Source: Clostridium sp. UBA4746 (GTDB lineage: Bacteria > Bacillota > Clostridia > Clostridiales > Clostridiaceae). Taken from it: a stretch of DNA of 18,665 nt. The stretch's first letter is position 1. Each line of letters begins with the position of its first letter. Made by a program: the position numbers and the translations under genes. Location of the stretch: positions 25,423-44,087 of the forward strand of contig DHIM01000156.1 of the NCBI GenBank assembly GCA_002403785.1. The letters are read 5' to 3'. Below the pieces are notes generated by a model. It worked only from the letters and a program-made list of their open reading frames with translations. It had not been told where the DNA came from and did not search any database. Below, one piece after another: positions 1 to 7,647 of this stretch.

Positions 1-1286
1 GGGTTGATAAAGTTTGGTAGGGCCTCTGATGCGTTATATACTTGCACCACCCAGCCAAGGTTAACATGCAAATGTTGTGCAGCTTGGAGAAGATATGGTG
101 CTTCTACAACCCATTTACCACCGCCTGATGGAAGAAATAGTCCAAGAATGGCTGAGTAAATTCCAACAATAGCTGGGAATGTATTTTGAGTTGAAATGGA
201 AAGGAAGAATTTCATCAATACGTCTGTAAGTCCAGAGCCCATCAACACTCCGAAAATACCGGCATAAATAGGAAATTGAATGAGTACACCACCGGTAGCG
301 GGTATAGCTTTAGTTGCTGAATCCAAGAAACTTCTTGGCATCCAGTGCAATAGCATACCTAACATCAAGAACATAAAATTATAAGTATTAAGGTCGAGAG
401 CAGCTATAGGCCCTTTTTTATTGATAATGTTAAAGACATAGATAATGCCAATGGATACAATGACGAGTGTCAAAATAGGACTATACTCTAGCCATTCACC
501 AGGCCTATGAGCTTTGTCTTTTTTACTGGTGTCTTCATCTGATCCGTAATTGATACCAGCCATTTCTGCAGTTTTAGCCTTATTCGCATTAGGTGTAGAT
601 AAAAAACATATCGTGACAGACAAAGCAATAAGAACAACAATCATGACTAAATTTTGCCAAGTAAAAATAGTTTCTGTCAATGGAATTGTACCACTAATTT
701 TATACAATGCAGGAGGAATAGAGGATTTCGTTGTCATCAACAGAGCTGGTGCGGAAGAAAGACCTAAAGCCCAAATACTTCCGAGTCCAAGGTATCCCGC
801 TGCACCTATAGCCCTATAATCAACCCCTTTTACCCGTTTGCTCACTTCTCTAATTAAGATTCCGCTGAAAATTAAGCTAAAACCCCAACTTAAAAGAGAT
901 GCAATCATGGCAAAAAAGGCAACAAAGGCCACCGCGGTTTTCGGAGTTTTAGGAATAGTTGATAGTCTAACAATAAGCTTATGGACTGGTTTAGACGAAG
1001 CTACGACGTAACCGCTAATTACAACAAATGCCATTTGCATCGCAAAGGGTACTAAATCCCAAAAGTGAGTTCCAAAATCTACTCCAATTTGTATTGGAGT
1101 ACGCCCCATAAATAGCGCCGCCACTCCGACAATAACCACCGCGATTATCGCAAATACATAAGCATCTGGAAACCACTTTTCACTCCAATCTGCGAGAGCA
1201 AATCCCGCACGAGCCATAAATCCTTCTTTAACCTGATCTGTTTGATTTGTTTTCTTAGTACGCAATCGTTTACACATCCTTTTCAT
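1..1286 (-). CDS. atoE: AtoE-family short-chain fatty acid transporter (C-terminus cut by window edge)
   Basis: An inner-membrane carrier of the AtoE family, expected to move short-chain fatty acids such as acetoacetate or butyrate. Reading the minus strand from the ATG at 1286-1284 gives 428 codons without a stop up to the window edge. The family is about 440 residues long, so only a short C-terminal piece is missing. Visible family traits are a soluble N-terminal stretch ending in ADWSEKWFPDAYVFA, many hydrophobic segments, a WGFSLIFSGIL segment near residue 140, and the LFLPSGGGKWVVEAP motif near the end. The start is preceded by a weak AGGA. A second ATG at codon 24 is possible. It lies downstream of the peptidase terminator and so is probably its own unit. 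Acetoacetate and butyrate are intermediates or products of lysine fermentation, which makes its place beside the lysine genes meaningful. The transport direction is not shown by sequence. Confidence 0.9.
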   Translation of the reverse strand, partial: MKRMCKRLRTKKTNQTDQVKEGFMARAGFALADWSEKWFPDAYVFAIIAVVIVGVAALFMGRTPIQIGVDFGTHFWDLVPFAMQMAFVVISGYVVASSKPVHKLIVRLSTIPKTPKTAVAFVAFFAMIASLLSWGFSLIFSGILIREVSKRVKGVDYRAIGAAGYLGLGSIWALGLSSAPALLMTTKSSIPPALYKISGTIPLTETIFTWQNLVMIVVLIALSVTICFLSTPNANKAKTAEMAGINYGSDEDTSKKDKAHRPGEWLEYSPILTLVIVSIGIIYVFNIINKKGPIAALDLNTYNFMFLMLGMLLHWMPRSFLDSATKAIPATGGVLIQFPIYAGIFGVLMGSGLTDVLMKFFLSISTQNTFPAIVGIYSAILGLFLPSGGGKWVVEAPYLLQAAQHLHVNLGWVVQVYNASEALPNFIN

Positions 1287-1353
1287 ATAAATTATTCCTA
1301 GTCTCGCCTTTAACTCAGTAATGTTTATCTACTCACTATCTCCTTACTATACT

Positions 1354-1382
1354 ACTATACATCCATATTATTACTTATGCAA
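1354..1382 (-). promoter_or_regulatory. candidate sigma-A promoter for the AtoE transporter gene
   Basis: On the minus strand TTGCAT (1382-1377) and TATAGT (1359-1354) are separated by exactly 17 bases. The -10 matches TATAAT at five of six positions. The -35 only matches at TTG. It lies about 70 bases before the ATG at 1286 and after the peptidase terminator, where a promoter is needed. In such AT-rich DNA chance matches are common, so this is tentative. Confidence 0.35.
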
Positions 1383-1457
1383 ATTTAAATCAGAAAAGAC
1401 ATAAATTAATGGAAAGTATGAAATAAAAGTTAGGATAGGGTAAAGTTAGAATTAAAT

Positions 1458-1496
1458 AAATATAAAGGAGAATCAATGAGATTCTCCTTTATATTT
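1458..1496 (-). terminator. intrinsic terminator after the permease-peptidase operon
   Basis: A perfect 17-bp inverted repeat (arms 1458-1474 and 1480-1496) has the five-base loop AATGA. Reading the minus strand, the stem ends in TTTATATTT and is followed by ATTTAATTC, a T-rich exit. It starts about 34 bases beyond the peptidase stop codon, so it is well placed to end that transcript before the AtoE gene. The arm contains AAGGAGA, but no ORF follows it. Confidence 0.85.
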
Positions 1497-1529
1497 TGAG
1501 AAAGAAAGCTATCCTGATAAATTAGGGTT

Positions 1530-2747
1530 CTATTTTGTGAGTGTCCTAACTAAAAAGTCGTATATTATTTCTGCTGTTTTAACAATAGAGCTAATTGTTG
1601 CATACTCATTAGCCCCATGAAAGTTTTCGCCCTCAGCACCAAAAACAATAGTAGGCGCATTCAGTCTTGAGCCTAAATAATTGAAATCTCCTATGCTTTT
1701 AAAGTATGAAATAGATGCTTCATGACCACAAATGTCTTTTATTGATTCGCAAAAAGTTTTTACGTACTCGTTTTCCTGAGGCACTGTGAAAGGCATAAAG
1801 CCTCTACTACCTTTAGATGGTGATTCTCTAAAGGATATTTTGAAATCGCTTTTTATATTTGCTCTTTTTATCGTATCGTTAATATGCTTTTCTATAGTTT
1901 TTTCATTTTCACCAACTACAATGTGCCAAAAGAGCTTAACTTTAGCATAATCCGGAACGCTGCAAGCTCCTCCATCGCTCTCTGTAGCCACAACACAGGC
2001 GACACCTTTACCTAAGAACTCATCTTCAATATAATTAATATTTTCTAATTCGCACATAAATCTTCCGGCATCTACCGCTGCATTTATACCTGTCTTAGGT
2101 AAGGCAGCGTGTGCTGACTTACCGAAAAATTCAACCTCGAGACCATATCCTCCTCTAGCGCCGAGTGAAAGGGTTGGGAAAGGTTCATAATTGAAGCCCG
2201 CACTTGGTTCAGCAACAATTGAGAAATCTATGTTGTCAAGTAAGCCTTCTTCAATTATTGAATTTGTGCCAAGTCCATAAGGACCTTCTTCATCTGAAAC
2301 AAAGGATGCAATAATCTTTCCATGAAAGCTCTTGTTAAGTTGATGAAATTTCCTTAATGCAAGCATTGAAGAGCAACAACCTGATTTCATATCAAGAGCT
2401 CCTATACCGTAAATCTTATCACCTTCAATGATACCCTCATAAGGATCTCTGGACCAACCATTACACAACTTTACTGTATCAAGGTGACCATTTATACAAA
2501 TGGTTGGACCATCATTATCACCATAAATTTCACATATAACATTTTTACCCTTAAAATTAGTAACTTTTTTTTCGTGATATTCATGAATATGAGCTTCAAT
2601 ACCATTTTCATTAAGCCAATTATAGGTGAAATCTATAATGGCGTCTTCTTGAAAATAAGGACTAGGTATTGAAATTAATTCCTTCATTAATTTTATTGCC
2701 TCAGATATGGGGATTTCTTCATGTTGCTGTAATTTCTGAGTAATCAT
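1530..2747 (-). CDS. M20-family zinc metallopeptidase / deacylase (ArgE-DapE-like)
   Basis: A cytoplasmic di-zinc hydrolase of the M20 family (405 aa), whose members cleave dipeptides or N-acyl amino acids. Expected metal and catalytic residues are present: H88-x-D90 in INGHLDTV, D119 in IGALDMKSG, the E153-E154 pair in SDEEGP, E180 in VAEPS, and a late histidine in the ENFHGANE motif. HAALPKTGINA marks the dimerisation (lid) domain. The ATG overlaps the TGA of the upstream permease gene (ATGA, four bases), so translation is probably coupled. The RBS inside the permease end is weak. Pairing with an amino acid permease suggests that it works on an imported dipeptide or acylated amino acid. The true substrate (succinyl-diaminopimelate, acetylornithine, a dipeptide or another) cannot be read from the sequence. 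Confidence 0.9.
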   Translation of the reverse strand: MITQKLQQHEEIPISEAIKLMKELISIPSPYFQEDAIIDFTYNWLNENGIEAHIHEYHEKKVTNFKGKNVICEIYGDNDGPTICINGHLDTVKLCNGWSRDPYEGIIEGDKIYGIGALDMKSGCCSSMLALRKFHQLNKSFHGKIIASFVSDEEGPYGLGTNSIIEEGLLDNIDFSIVAEPSAGFNYEPFPTLSLGARGGYGLEVEFFGKSAHAALPKTGINAAVDAGRFMCELENINYIEDEFLGKGVACVVATESDGGACSVPDYAKVKLFWHIVVGENEKTIEKHINDTIKRANIKSDFKISFRESPSKGSRGFMPFTVPQENEYVKTFCESIKDICGHEASISYFKSIGDFNYLGSRLNAPTIVFGAEGENFHGANEYATISSIVKTAEIIYDFLVRTLTK

Positions 2748-4159
2748 ATTTTTGTATCTTCTGAATTTATGTTTGCTTCTAGATATTTAGCATAATCTGG
2801 CTTAATCATTTTGCCTTTCTTGTATTGCCACACCCCTATAGTGAAATATATTACCATCATTGGAATTCCAATTAGGAATGAAAATCTGGTATCAGCACTT
2901 GTAGCCATAGCGATTGCGATAGCAATCAAAAAAACAAGTGAAAGGATTGGTGCTATTGGATAAAAGGAGGTTTTGAACTTAAGATTCTCAACTTTACCTC
3001 CATTAGCGACAAGCCATTTACGGAACTTAATATGAGATAATAATATTCCAAACCATGATAAAAGTGTATTAAATCCTGCGATGGAAATAAGCCAAATAAA
3101 TACTTTGTCTGGTGAAATAAAATTAGTCATTAACGAAAGGAATCCGATGGACATTGTTAACAAAATGGCAGGGACAGGAATACCGCGCTTATTGATTCTA
3201 CCAAATATTTTTGGCGCTTTTCCTTCTTGAGAGAGAGCCATTAGCATCCTACTAGCAACGAAAACGACAGAATTTGCGCATGAAGCTAGAGATGCCAAAA
3301 TAACAATATTCATTAAAGTTGCTGCGGATTTGAATCCAGCCATTAAAAATATACCCGCATAGCCATTGTGCATAACACTTACACTAGTATAAGGAACAAC
3401 TAAACCGATAATAGTCACCGATCCAACATAGAACAGTGCAATGCGGAAAAATACTGTTTTGATTGCCTTTGGAACATTTATCTCTGGATTTTCGGTTTCG
3501 CCAGCGGCGATGGTAACAGTTTCAACACCTAAATAAGACCATACTACTCCAACCGTAACCAACATCACAGCCCAAATTCCATTTGGCATGAATGAGGCGC
3601 TTGTCCAATTTGAGAATCCTATTGGCCCTTGCTTTCCAACTACACCCAATAACATTAATACACCAACAATCATAAAGGTAATAATGGTAACTACTTTTAT
3701 TCCAGCAAACCAGAATTCTGCTTCTCCGTATGCTTTAACATCAATCATATTTAATAATAAAACTCCAATCCCTATGATAATGCACCATATTACTGGATTT
3801 ATATTGGGAAAAAACTGTTGCATAATCATTGATCCACCAACAAGCTCTGCACCAATCGATATGGAAGCGTTTACCCAAACGTTCCAGCCAATAGCGAATC
3901 CAAAGATTGGATGAACGAATAAACCAGCAAAAGTTGAGTAGGCTCCTGAAGTTGGCATGAAAGTAGCCATTTCACCTAAGCCCATCATTAAAAAATAAAC
4001 TAAAATTCCAATTATTAGATACGCAAGTGGGCCTCCACCAGCACCTGCTTTTTGAATGTTATATCCTGAAGCTAGAAACAATCCTGTTCCAATAGTACCT
4101 CCAATAGCAATCATATTTAAATGACGACCTTTTAGACCTCTTTTTAAGCTGTTTTGCAT
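2744..4159 (-). CDS. AAT-family amino acid permease (APC superfamily)
   Basis: A 12-helix inner-membrane amino acid/proton symporter of the AAT family (471 aa, full length). The N-terminus KRGLKGRHLNMIAIGG followed by IGTGLFLASG is the family's first-helix substrate-binding signature. The motif AAGETENPEINVPKAI in the middle and the ASRMLMALSQEGKAPKIFGRINKRGIPVPA loop are also typical. The start has a good RBS (GGGAGG, eight bases before the ATG). It is the first gene of a two-gene unit with the M20 peptidase and diverges from the amidohydrolase across about 235 bases. Compared with the second permease in this window (from 15553) it lacks the GFSFQGTELVGIAAGESEDP version typical of LysP and has VVWSYLGVETVTIAAGETENP. 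I therefore do not call it a lysine permease; its substrate is unknown. Confidence 0.9.
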   Translation of the reverse strand: MQNSLKRGLKGRHLNMIAIGGTIGTGLFLASGYNIQKAGAGGGPLAYLIIGILVYFLMMGLGEMATFMPTSGAYSTFAGLFVHPIFGFAIGWNVWVNASISIGAELVGGSMIMQQFFPNINPVIWCIIIGIGVLLLNMIDVKAYGEAEFWFAGIKVVTIITFMIVGVLMLLGVVGKQGPIGFSNWTSASFMPNGIWAVMLVTVGVVWSYLGVETVTIAAGETENPEINVPKAIKTVFFRIALFYVGSVTIIGLVVPYTSVSVMHNGYAGIFLMAGFKSAATLMNIVILASLASCANSVVFVASRMLMALSQEGKAPKIFGRINKRGIPVPAILLTMSIGFLSLMTNFISPDKVFIWLISIAGFNTLLSWFGILLSHIKFRKWLVANGGKVENLKFKTSFYPIAPILSLVFLIAIAIAMATSADTRFSFLIGIPMMVIYFTIGVWQYKKGKMIKPDYAKYLEANINSEDTKI

Positions 4160-4395
4160 AAGTTATGACCTCCCTTTCAATTTTGAGAAATAGTTTTTGT
4201 GAAAATTTTTAGAATAAAGAGATTTTTTTCAGTATATTACAGGGTTATGAAATAAATGGTAATAATATGTATGATTTAAAACTTAAAAGCCCCTTACTAA
4301 TATTTTAAAAATGCACGTTCTAACGATTCTTTTGTATTCGTATACATAGTAGAAACTGTTCTTTACATAGATAATCTTTGATGGGGGGAGATAGT

Positions 4396-5994
4396 TTGAT
4401 TACAGATAAGTTATTTATAAACGGAAATATTTACACAATGAAAGAAGAAAATGACAAAATAGAGGCAATTGGTATTAAAGAAGGTAAAATAGTTTTCACG
4501 GGATCAAACATTGAAGCGTTAGATATAAAAGATGATGCAAAAGAAGTAGTCGATTTGAAACATCAAGTTATCATTCCAGGTTTAACTGATTCCCATATGC
4601 ATCTATATGCATATTGTAAAAACCTAGAAGATGTCAATTTGAAAACCGCTAGAGGTATTAAGGATGTTATCGAGTTAATGAGAAAAAAGGCCGAAAAAAC
4701 TGTTCTAGGTAAATGGATAAAAGGAGTGAATTTTGATGACACAAATTTTAGTGAAGGTCGACTGCCTACTAAGACTGATTTGGATAAAATAAGTTCAGTT
4801 CACCCAATTATAATTAGAAGATCCTGCCTGCATGTAGTCTGTGCAAATAGCTTGGCACTTTCCTTAGCAGGGATTGAAAAAGGATATATACCAGCGGTTG
4901 ATGGAACGGTGGAATATGATTCATATGGAGAGCCAACAGGAATAGTAAGAGAGCAATGTATTAAAGTATTTGATCAAATAATTCCAGATTCATTTAGTAA
5001 ACGTGAAGAAAAAAAAGAAGCTATCTATAAGGTACTAATGGAAATCGCATCTAAAGGGCTAACCACAGTGCATACTTATGCAGCTAAATTATGGAGATAT
5101 GAAGAGGACATAACAATTTATAGAGAACTTGAAAATGAAGGTAGACTTCCTGTTCGTGTATTGGTTTGTTTGGATGAAATATTTAAAAAGGAAGATTATG
5201 ATGAGATAAAAATGAGTAGAGTAAGCTATGGTGCGTATAAGCTCTTTGTAGATGGTTCCTTGGGAGCAAGATCCGCAGCACTTTTAGAGCCTTACTCTGA
5301 TGATCAAAATAACCATGGAATTTTAATATGTAGTCAAGAGGAATTAGATAACAAAATGTTAAAGGCTTATGAAAAAGGTATGCAACCTGCAATCCATGCA
5401 ATTGGGGATAAAGCCTTAGATATGACTGTAACTTCAATAGAAAATGTTTTGAAAGTATTTCGTTATAATGGTCAAAAATTTAGGATTATTCATGCTCAAT
5501 TAATTAATGAAAGTCTTTTAGAAAGAATGAAAAAGCTGCCGTTAGTAGTTGATATACAACCAAGTTTCGTAGGTACAGATTTACATTGGATAAAAGATAG
5601 ATTGGGAGAAAATAGAATACGGCATTGTGCATATGCTTGGAAAACAATGCTGAATGCAGGGCTTATTCTTACCGGAGGTTCAGATTGCCCCGTAGTGTCA
5701 TATAATCCTTTTAAAGGAATCTTTTCTGCTGTTACAAGGCAAGATTGTCAAGAATATCCTGAGGGAGGGTGGTATCCAGAAGAAAAGTTGTCGGTTTATG
5801 AAGCTATTAGTTTGTTTTCTAAAAACGCTGCATATGCTACTGGAGAAGAAAGTGTAAAAGGGACAATTGAAAACGGGAAATTAGCAGATTTTATTATAAT
5901 TGACAGAAATCCTTTTTTGATTAACCCATTAGATATTCAGAAAATAAGGGTGTTAAAAACATTTGTAGGTGGAGAAGTAAGTTTTATATTTTAA
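4396..5994 (+). CDS. amidohydrolase of the YtcJ type (Amidohydro_3)
   Basis: A metal-dependent hydrolase of the amidohydrolase superfamily, probably cytoplasmic, acting on an amide or ester of unknown identity. I choose the TTG at 4396, giving 532 aa, because GGGGGGAG lies five bases before it and the protein then starts MITDKLFINGNIYTM, the usual beginning of this family. An ATG at 4381 in the same frame has no RBS. Metal-site motifs are clear: H67-x-H69 in TDSHMHL, K282 in YKLFVDGSLG, H334 in AIHAIGDKA, H366 in RIIHAQL and D430 in TGGSDCPV. The small C-terminal barrel closes with ENGKLADFIIIDRNP. It is divergent from the permease-peptidase pair and just upstream of kce. It could release an amino acid from a conjugate before fermentation, but that is only inference from position. 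Confidence 0.88.
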   Translation: MITDKLFINGNIYTMKEENDKIEAIGIKEGKIVFTGSNIEALDIKDDAKEVVDLKHQVIIPGLTDSHMHLYAYCKNLEDVNLKTARGIKDVIELMRKKAEKTVLGKWIKGVNFDDTNFSEGRLPTKTDLDKISSVHPIIIRRSCLHVVCANSLALSLAGIEKGYIPAVDGTVEYDSYGEPTGIVREQCIKVFDQIIPDSFSKREEKKEAIYKVLMEIASKGLTTVHTYAAKLWRYEEDITIYRELENEGRLPVRVLVCLDEIFKKEDYDEIKMSRVSYGAYKLFVDGSLGARSAALLEPYSDDQNNHGILICSQEELDNKMLKAYEKGMQPAIHAIGDKALDMTVTSIENVLKVFRYNGQKFRIIHAQLINESLLERMKKLPLVVDIQPSFVGTDLHWIKDRLGENRIRHCAYAWKTMLNAGLILTGGSDCPVVSYNPFKGIFSAVTRQDCQEYPEGGWYPEEKLSVYEAISLFSKNAAYATGEESVKGTIENGKLADFIIIDRNPFLINPLDIQKIRVLKTFVGGEVSFIF

Positions 5995-6022
5995 TTACTA
6001 AATAATTTTGTGCAAAATCAGA

Positions 6023-6052
6023 ATAATGTTTATAACCTATCATAAACATTAT
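6023..6052 (+). repeat. inverted repeat upstream of kce
   Basis: Perfect 11-bp arms, ATAATGTTTAT (6023-6033) and ATAAACATTAT (6042-6052), flank eight bases. There is no T-run behind it, so it is a poor terminator for the amidohydrolase gene on this strand. It ends 54 bases before the kce ATG, where an operator or a 5'-UTR hairpin would sit. No binding protein can be assigned. Confidence 0.5.
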
Positions 6053-6106
6053 GGTGGGTAATAACTAATAATTATTTTGGATTATAGAATAACAAGGAGG
6101 TAACAC

Positions 6107-6949
6107 ATGGAAAAATTAATAATTACTGCAGCTATATGTGGGGCAGAAGTGACAAAAGAACATAACCCAAACGTGCCTTATACTGTTGAGGAGATAGCAA
6201 TAGAAGCTGAAAAAGCATATAAAGCAGGAGCTAGTATTATTCATCTACATGTAAGGCAAGATGATGGAACACCTACTCAAGATAGGGAAAGATTTAAAGC
6301 CTGTATGGAAGCTATTAAAGATAGATGTCCGGATGTAATTGTTCAACCATCAACAGGAGGGGCAGTTGGTATGAGTAACGCAGAAAGAGTACAACCTGTT
6401 GATTTGCGTCCAGAAATGGCAACTTTAGATGCAGGTACTTGTAATTTTGGTGGAGATGACATATTTGTAAACACTGAGAATATTATTAGAGAATTTGGTC
6501 AAAAGATGATTGGACTTTGCGTAAAACCAGAAATTGAAGTTTTTGATAAGGGAATGATAGATATGGCTATAAGGCTTCAAAAGAAAGGATTTATACAAAA
6601 ACCAATGCATTTTAATTTTGTTATGGGTGTAAATGGGGGGATTACCGCGTCTCCAAGAGATTTAGTGTTCATGGAAGGAAGCATACCGGAGGGAAGTACT
6701 TTCACTGTATCAGGTATTGGTAGAAGTGAGTTTCAAATGGCAGCTATGTCTATTATTATGGGTGGTCATGTAAGAGTTGGATTTGAAGATAATGTATATA
6801 TTGAAAAAGGCATACTAGCTAAATCGAATGCAGAATTAGTAGAAAGAGTAGTTAGAATTGCAAAGGACCTAGATAGAGAAATTGCCAACCCACATGAAGC
6901 AAGAGAAATATTAGGGTTACTGCCACAGAGGAATACAAGTGGGAAATAA
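6107..6949 (+). CDS. kce: 3-keto-5-aminohexanoate cleavage enzyme (Kce, BKACE family)
   Basis: Catalyses 3-keto-5-aminohexanoate + acetyl-CoA to acetoacetate + 3-aminobutyryl-CoA in lysine fermentation (cytoplasm). At 280 aa it is the usual length for the beta-keto acid cleavage enzyme (DUF849) family. Residues known from the characterised Kce are visible: E14, zinc ligands H46 and H48 in IIHLHVR, S82 in QPSTGG, and R223 with E227-D228 in HVRVGFEDN, which is the R226/E230/D231 set shifted by three. The ATG at 6107 has a strong RBS (AAGGAGG). It lies upstream of a terminator-bearing lysine riboswitch and is separated from kal by about 700 bases with a dead atoD. It is thus the one functional pathway enzyme in the locus outside the riboswitch-controlled segment. 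Its control may involve the inverted repeat just upstream. Confidence 0.95.
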   Translation: MEKLIITAAICGAEVTKEHNPNVPYTVEEIAIEAEKAYKAGASIIHLHVRQDDGTPTQDRERFKACMEAIKDRCPDVIVQPSTGGAVGMSNAERVQPVDLRPEMATLDAGTCNFGGDDIFVNTENIIREFGQKMIGLCVKPEIEVFDKGMIDMAIRLQKKGFIQKPMHFNFVMGVNGGITASPRDLVFMEGSIPEGSTFTVSGIGRSEFQMAAMSIIMGGHVRVGFEDNVYIEKGILAKSNAELVERVVRIAKDLDREIANPHEAREILGLLPQRNTSGK

Positions 6950-6994
6950 TAATAGTTGTTATATCTAATAAAGGAATATAAGGAGGCAATAAAA

Positions 6995-7153
6995 ACGAAT
7001 AAAATTGTATCGTTAGAACAAGTTAGGCCGCTACTTAAAGACGGAATGTCAATTATGATAGGTGGGTTTTTAGCCTGTGGAACACTTGAAAAGATGATAG
7101 AATTATTAGTAGAAACAAACGTTAACAGAGGGCTTAGAAAAGAAACAAAATGA
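6995..7153 (+). pseudogene. atoD: remnant of CoA-transferase subunit A (AtoD/ScoA-like), start codon lost and C-terminus deleted
   Basis: The translation IVSLEQVRPLLKDGM followed by SIMIGGFLACGT and LEKMIELLVETNV is the N-terminus of a family I CoA-transferase alpha subunit. Only about 45 recognisable codons remain of roughly 215, followed by an unrelated tail (RGLRKETK) and a stop. A strong RBS, AGGAGG at 6981-6986, stands eight bases before ACG at 6995 in the correct frame, exactly where an ATG should be (ACG AAT AAA ATT GTA). The start therefore seems to have mutated from ATG to ACG. An in-frame TTG at 6956 upstream has no RBS. The intact enzyme would transfer CoA from butyryl-CoA to acetoacetate with an AtoA partner. 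This copy cannot encode it. Confidence 0.85.
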
Positions 7154-7323
7154 ACGTGCACAAGTACTTTTATACTTCTTGAAAAAAGATAAGACAAAAA
7201 ATTAGCTTAGTTTAATATGAAGGATAAATTTAGAAACTTTATATTTAATATATTAAATTCTTAATGGAATATATTGGAAAGATAGAACATACAATAAAAA
7301 TATAAATAAAATTTAATAATAAC

Positions 7324-7501
7324 ACATAAGTAGAGGCGCAGATAAAGGGGTAGTTTTTGAATGTTAAGGATAGGAACATCCAATGTCAAAAATGAAGGAT
7401 TTGTTTGCCGAAAGAGTATCTTGGTTCTTCAAGATATTCTTGGTGATAGAGAGTATTATTTCTATCACTGTCATGAAGTTTTTATGGAGAGCTATTTATG
7501 T
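7324..7501 (+). ncRNA. lysine riboswitch aptamer (L-box) in the leader of kal-kdd-kam
   Basis: Folding by eye gives the five-helix lysine aptamer. P1 pairs 7324-7333 (ACATAAGTAG) with 7492-7501 (CTATTTATGT), ten pairs with one G-U. The conserved AGAGGCGC (7332-7339) and GTAG (7351-ish) form the P2 base. P2 closes with TTTTTGA/TCAAAAA (7354-7360 with 7386-7392). TTGCCGAAAGAG (7405-7416) matches the conserved CGCCGAAG region. A hairpin of 11 pairs (7413-7423 with 7430-7440) is followed by the conserved TGG. A TGATAGA/TCTATCA stem (7444-7450 with 7461-7467) leads to CTGTCAT...ATGGAGAGCTAT, the same 3' part as Bacillus subtilis lysC. Families of this aptamer bind L-lysine. Here it precedes lysine-degrading genes, not lysine synthesis or uptake genes. 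I found no convincing promoter close upstream. Confidence 0.93.
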
Positions 7502-7564
7502 AATGGAAGATAATTTTTCATTGCATTAATAGGGTTTTATTTCTGTTAATTAAGGCATTGAAAA
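7492..7564 (+). promoter_or_regulatory. riboswitch expression platform with nested alternative helices (predicted ON switch)
   Basis: Strand A (7492-7508) contains the whole P1 3' arm. It can pair with strand B (7516-7532, TTTCATTGCATTAATAG): 16 of 17 positions pair, two of them G-U, with one T-T mismatch at 7497/7527. Strand B can instead pair with strand C (7549-7564): 14 of 16 positions. Strand C is the 5' half of the terminator. Lysine holds strand A in P1, freeing B to pair with C and block the terminator (ON). Without lysine, A pairs with B, C is free, and the terminator forms (OFF). All pairings are read from the sequence; the ligand logic is inference. Confidence 0.7.
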
Positions 7565-7579
7565 TTCAGTGCCTTTTTT
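7552..7579 (+). terminator. riboswitch-controlled intrinsic terminator upstream of kal
   Basis: AAGGCATTGA (7552-7561) pairs with TCAGTGCCTT (7566-7575), including one G-U, around a four-base loop, and is followed directly by a T-run to 7579. It ends 68 bases before the kal ATG. Its 5' arm overlaps the antiterminator strand of the lysine riboswitch. It also ends any transcript running on from kce unless antitermination occurs. Confidence 0.85.
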
Positions 7580-7647
7580 GTTTGCAAAATAGAATTATTC
7601 TAAGTATTGCAAATCGAACAATTATAACAAAAAAGGAGGAACGTAAA

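Noticed and set aside
3588..3914. Open frame of 108 codons on the plus strand inside the permease gene.
   Set aside because: It is antisense to a clear AAT permease gene, has no RBS and no recognisable domain.
6023..6052. Terminator for the amidohydrolase gene.
   Set aside because: The hairpin is AT-rich with no T-run after it on this strand; listed only as an inverted repeat.
7206..7323. Promoter for the riboswitch transcript.
   Set aside because: Several TATAAT-like stretches exist, but none has a -35 at 16-18 bases; TTGGAA at 7274 is 21 bases from TATAAA. I could not choose one.
7558..7647. A longer kal reading frame starting at 7558.
   Set aside because: It would begin inside the terminator hairpin and has no RBS, while the ATG at 7648 has a strong one and gives the family's N-terminus.
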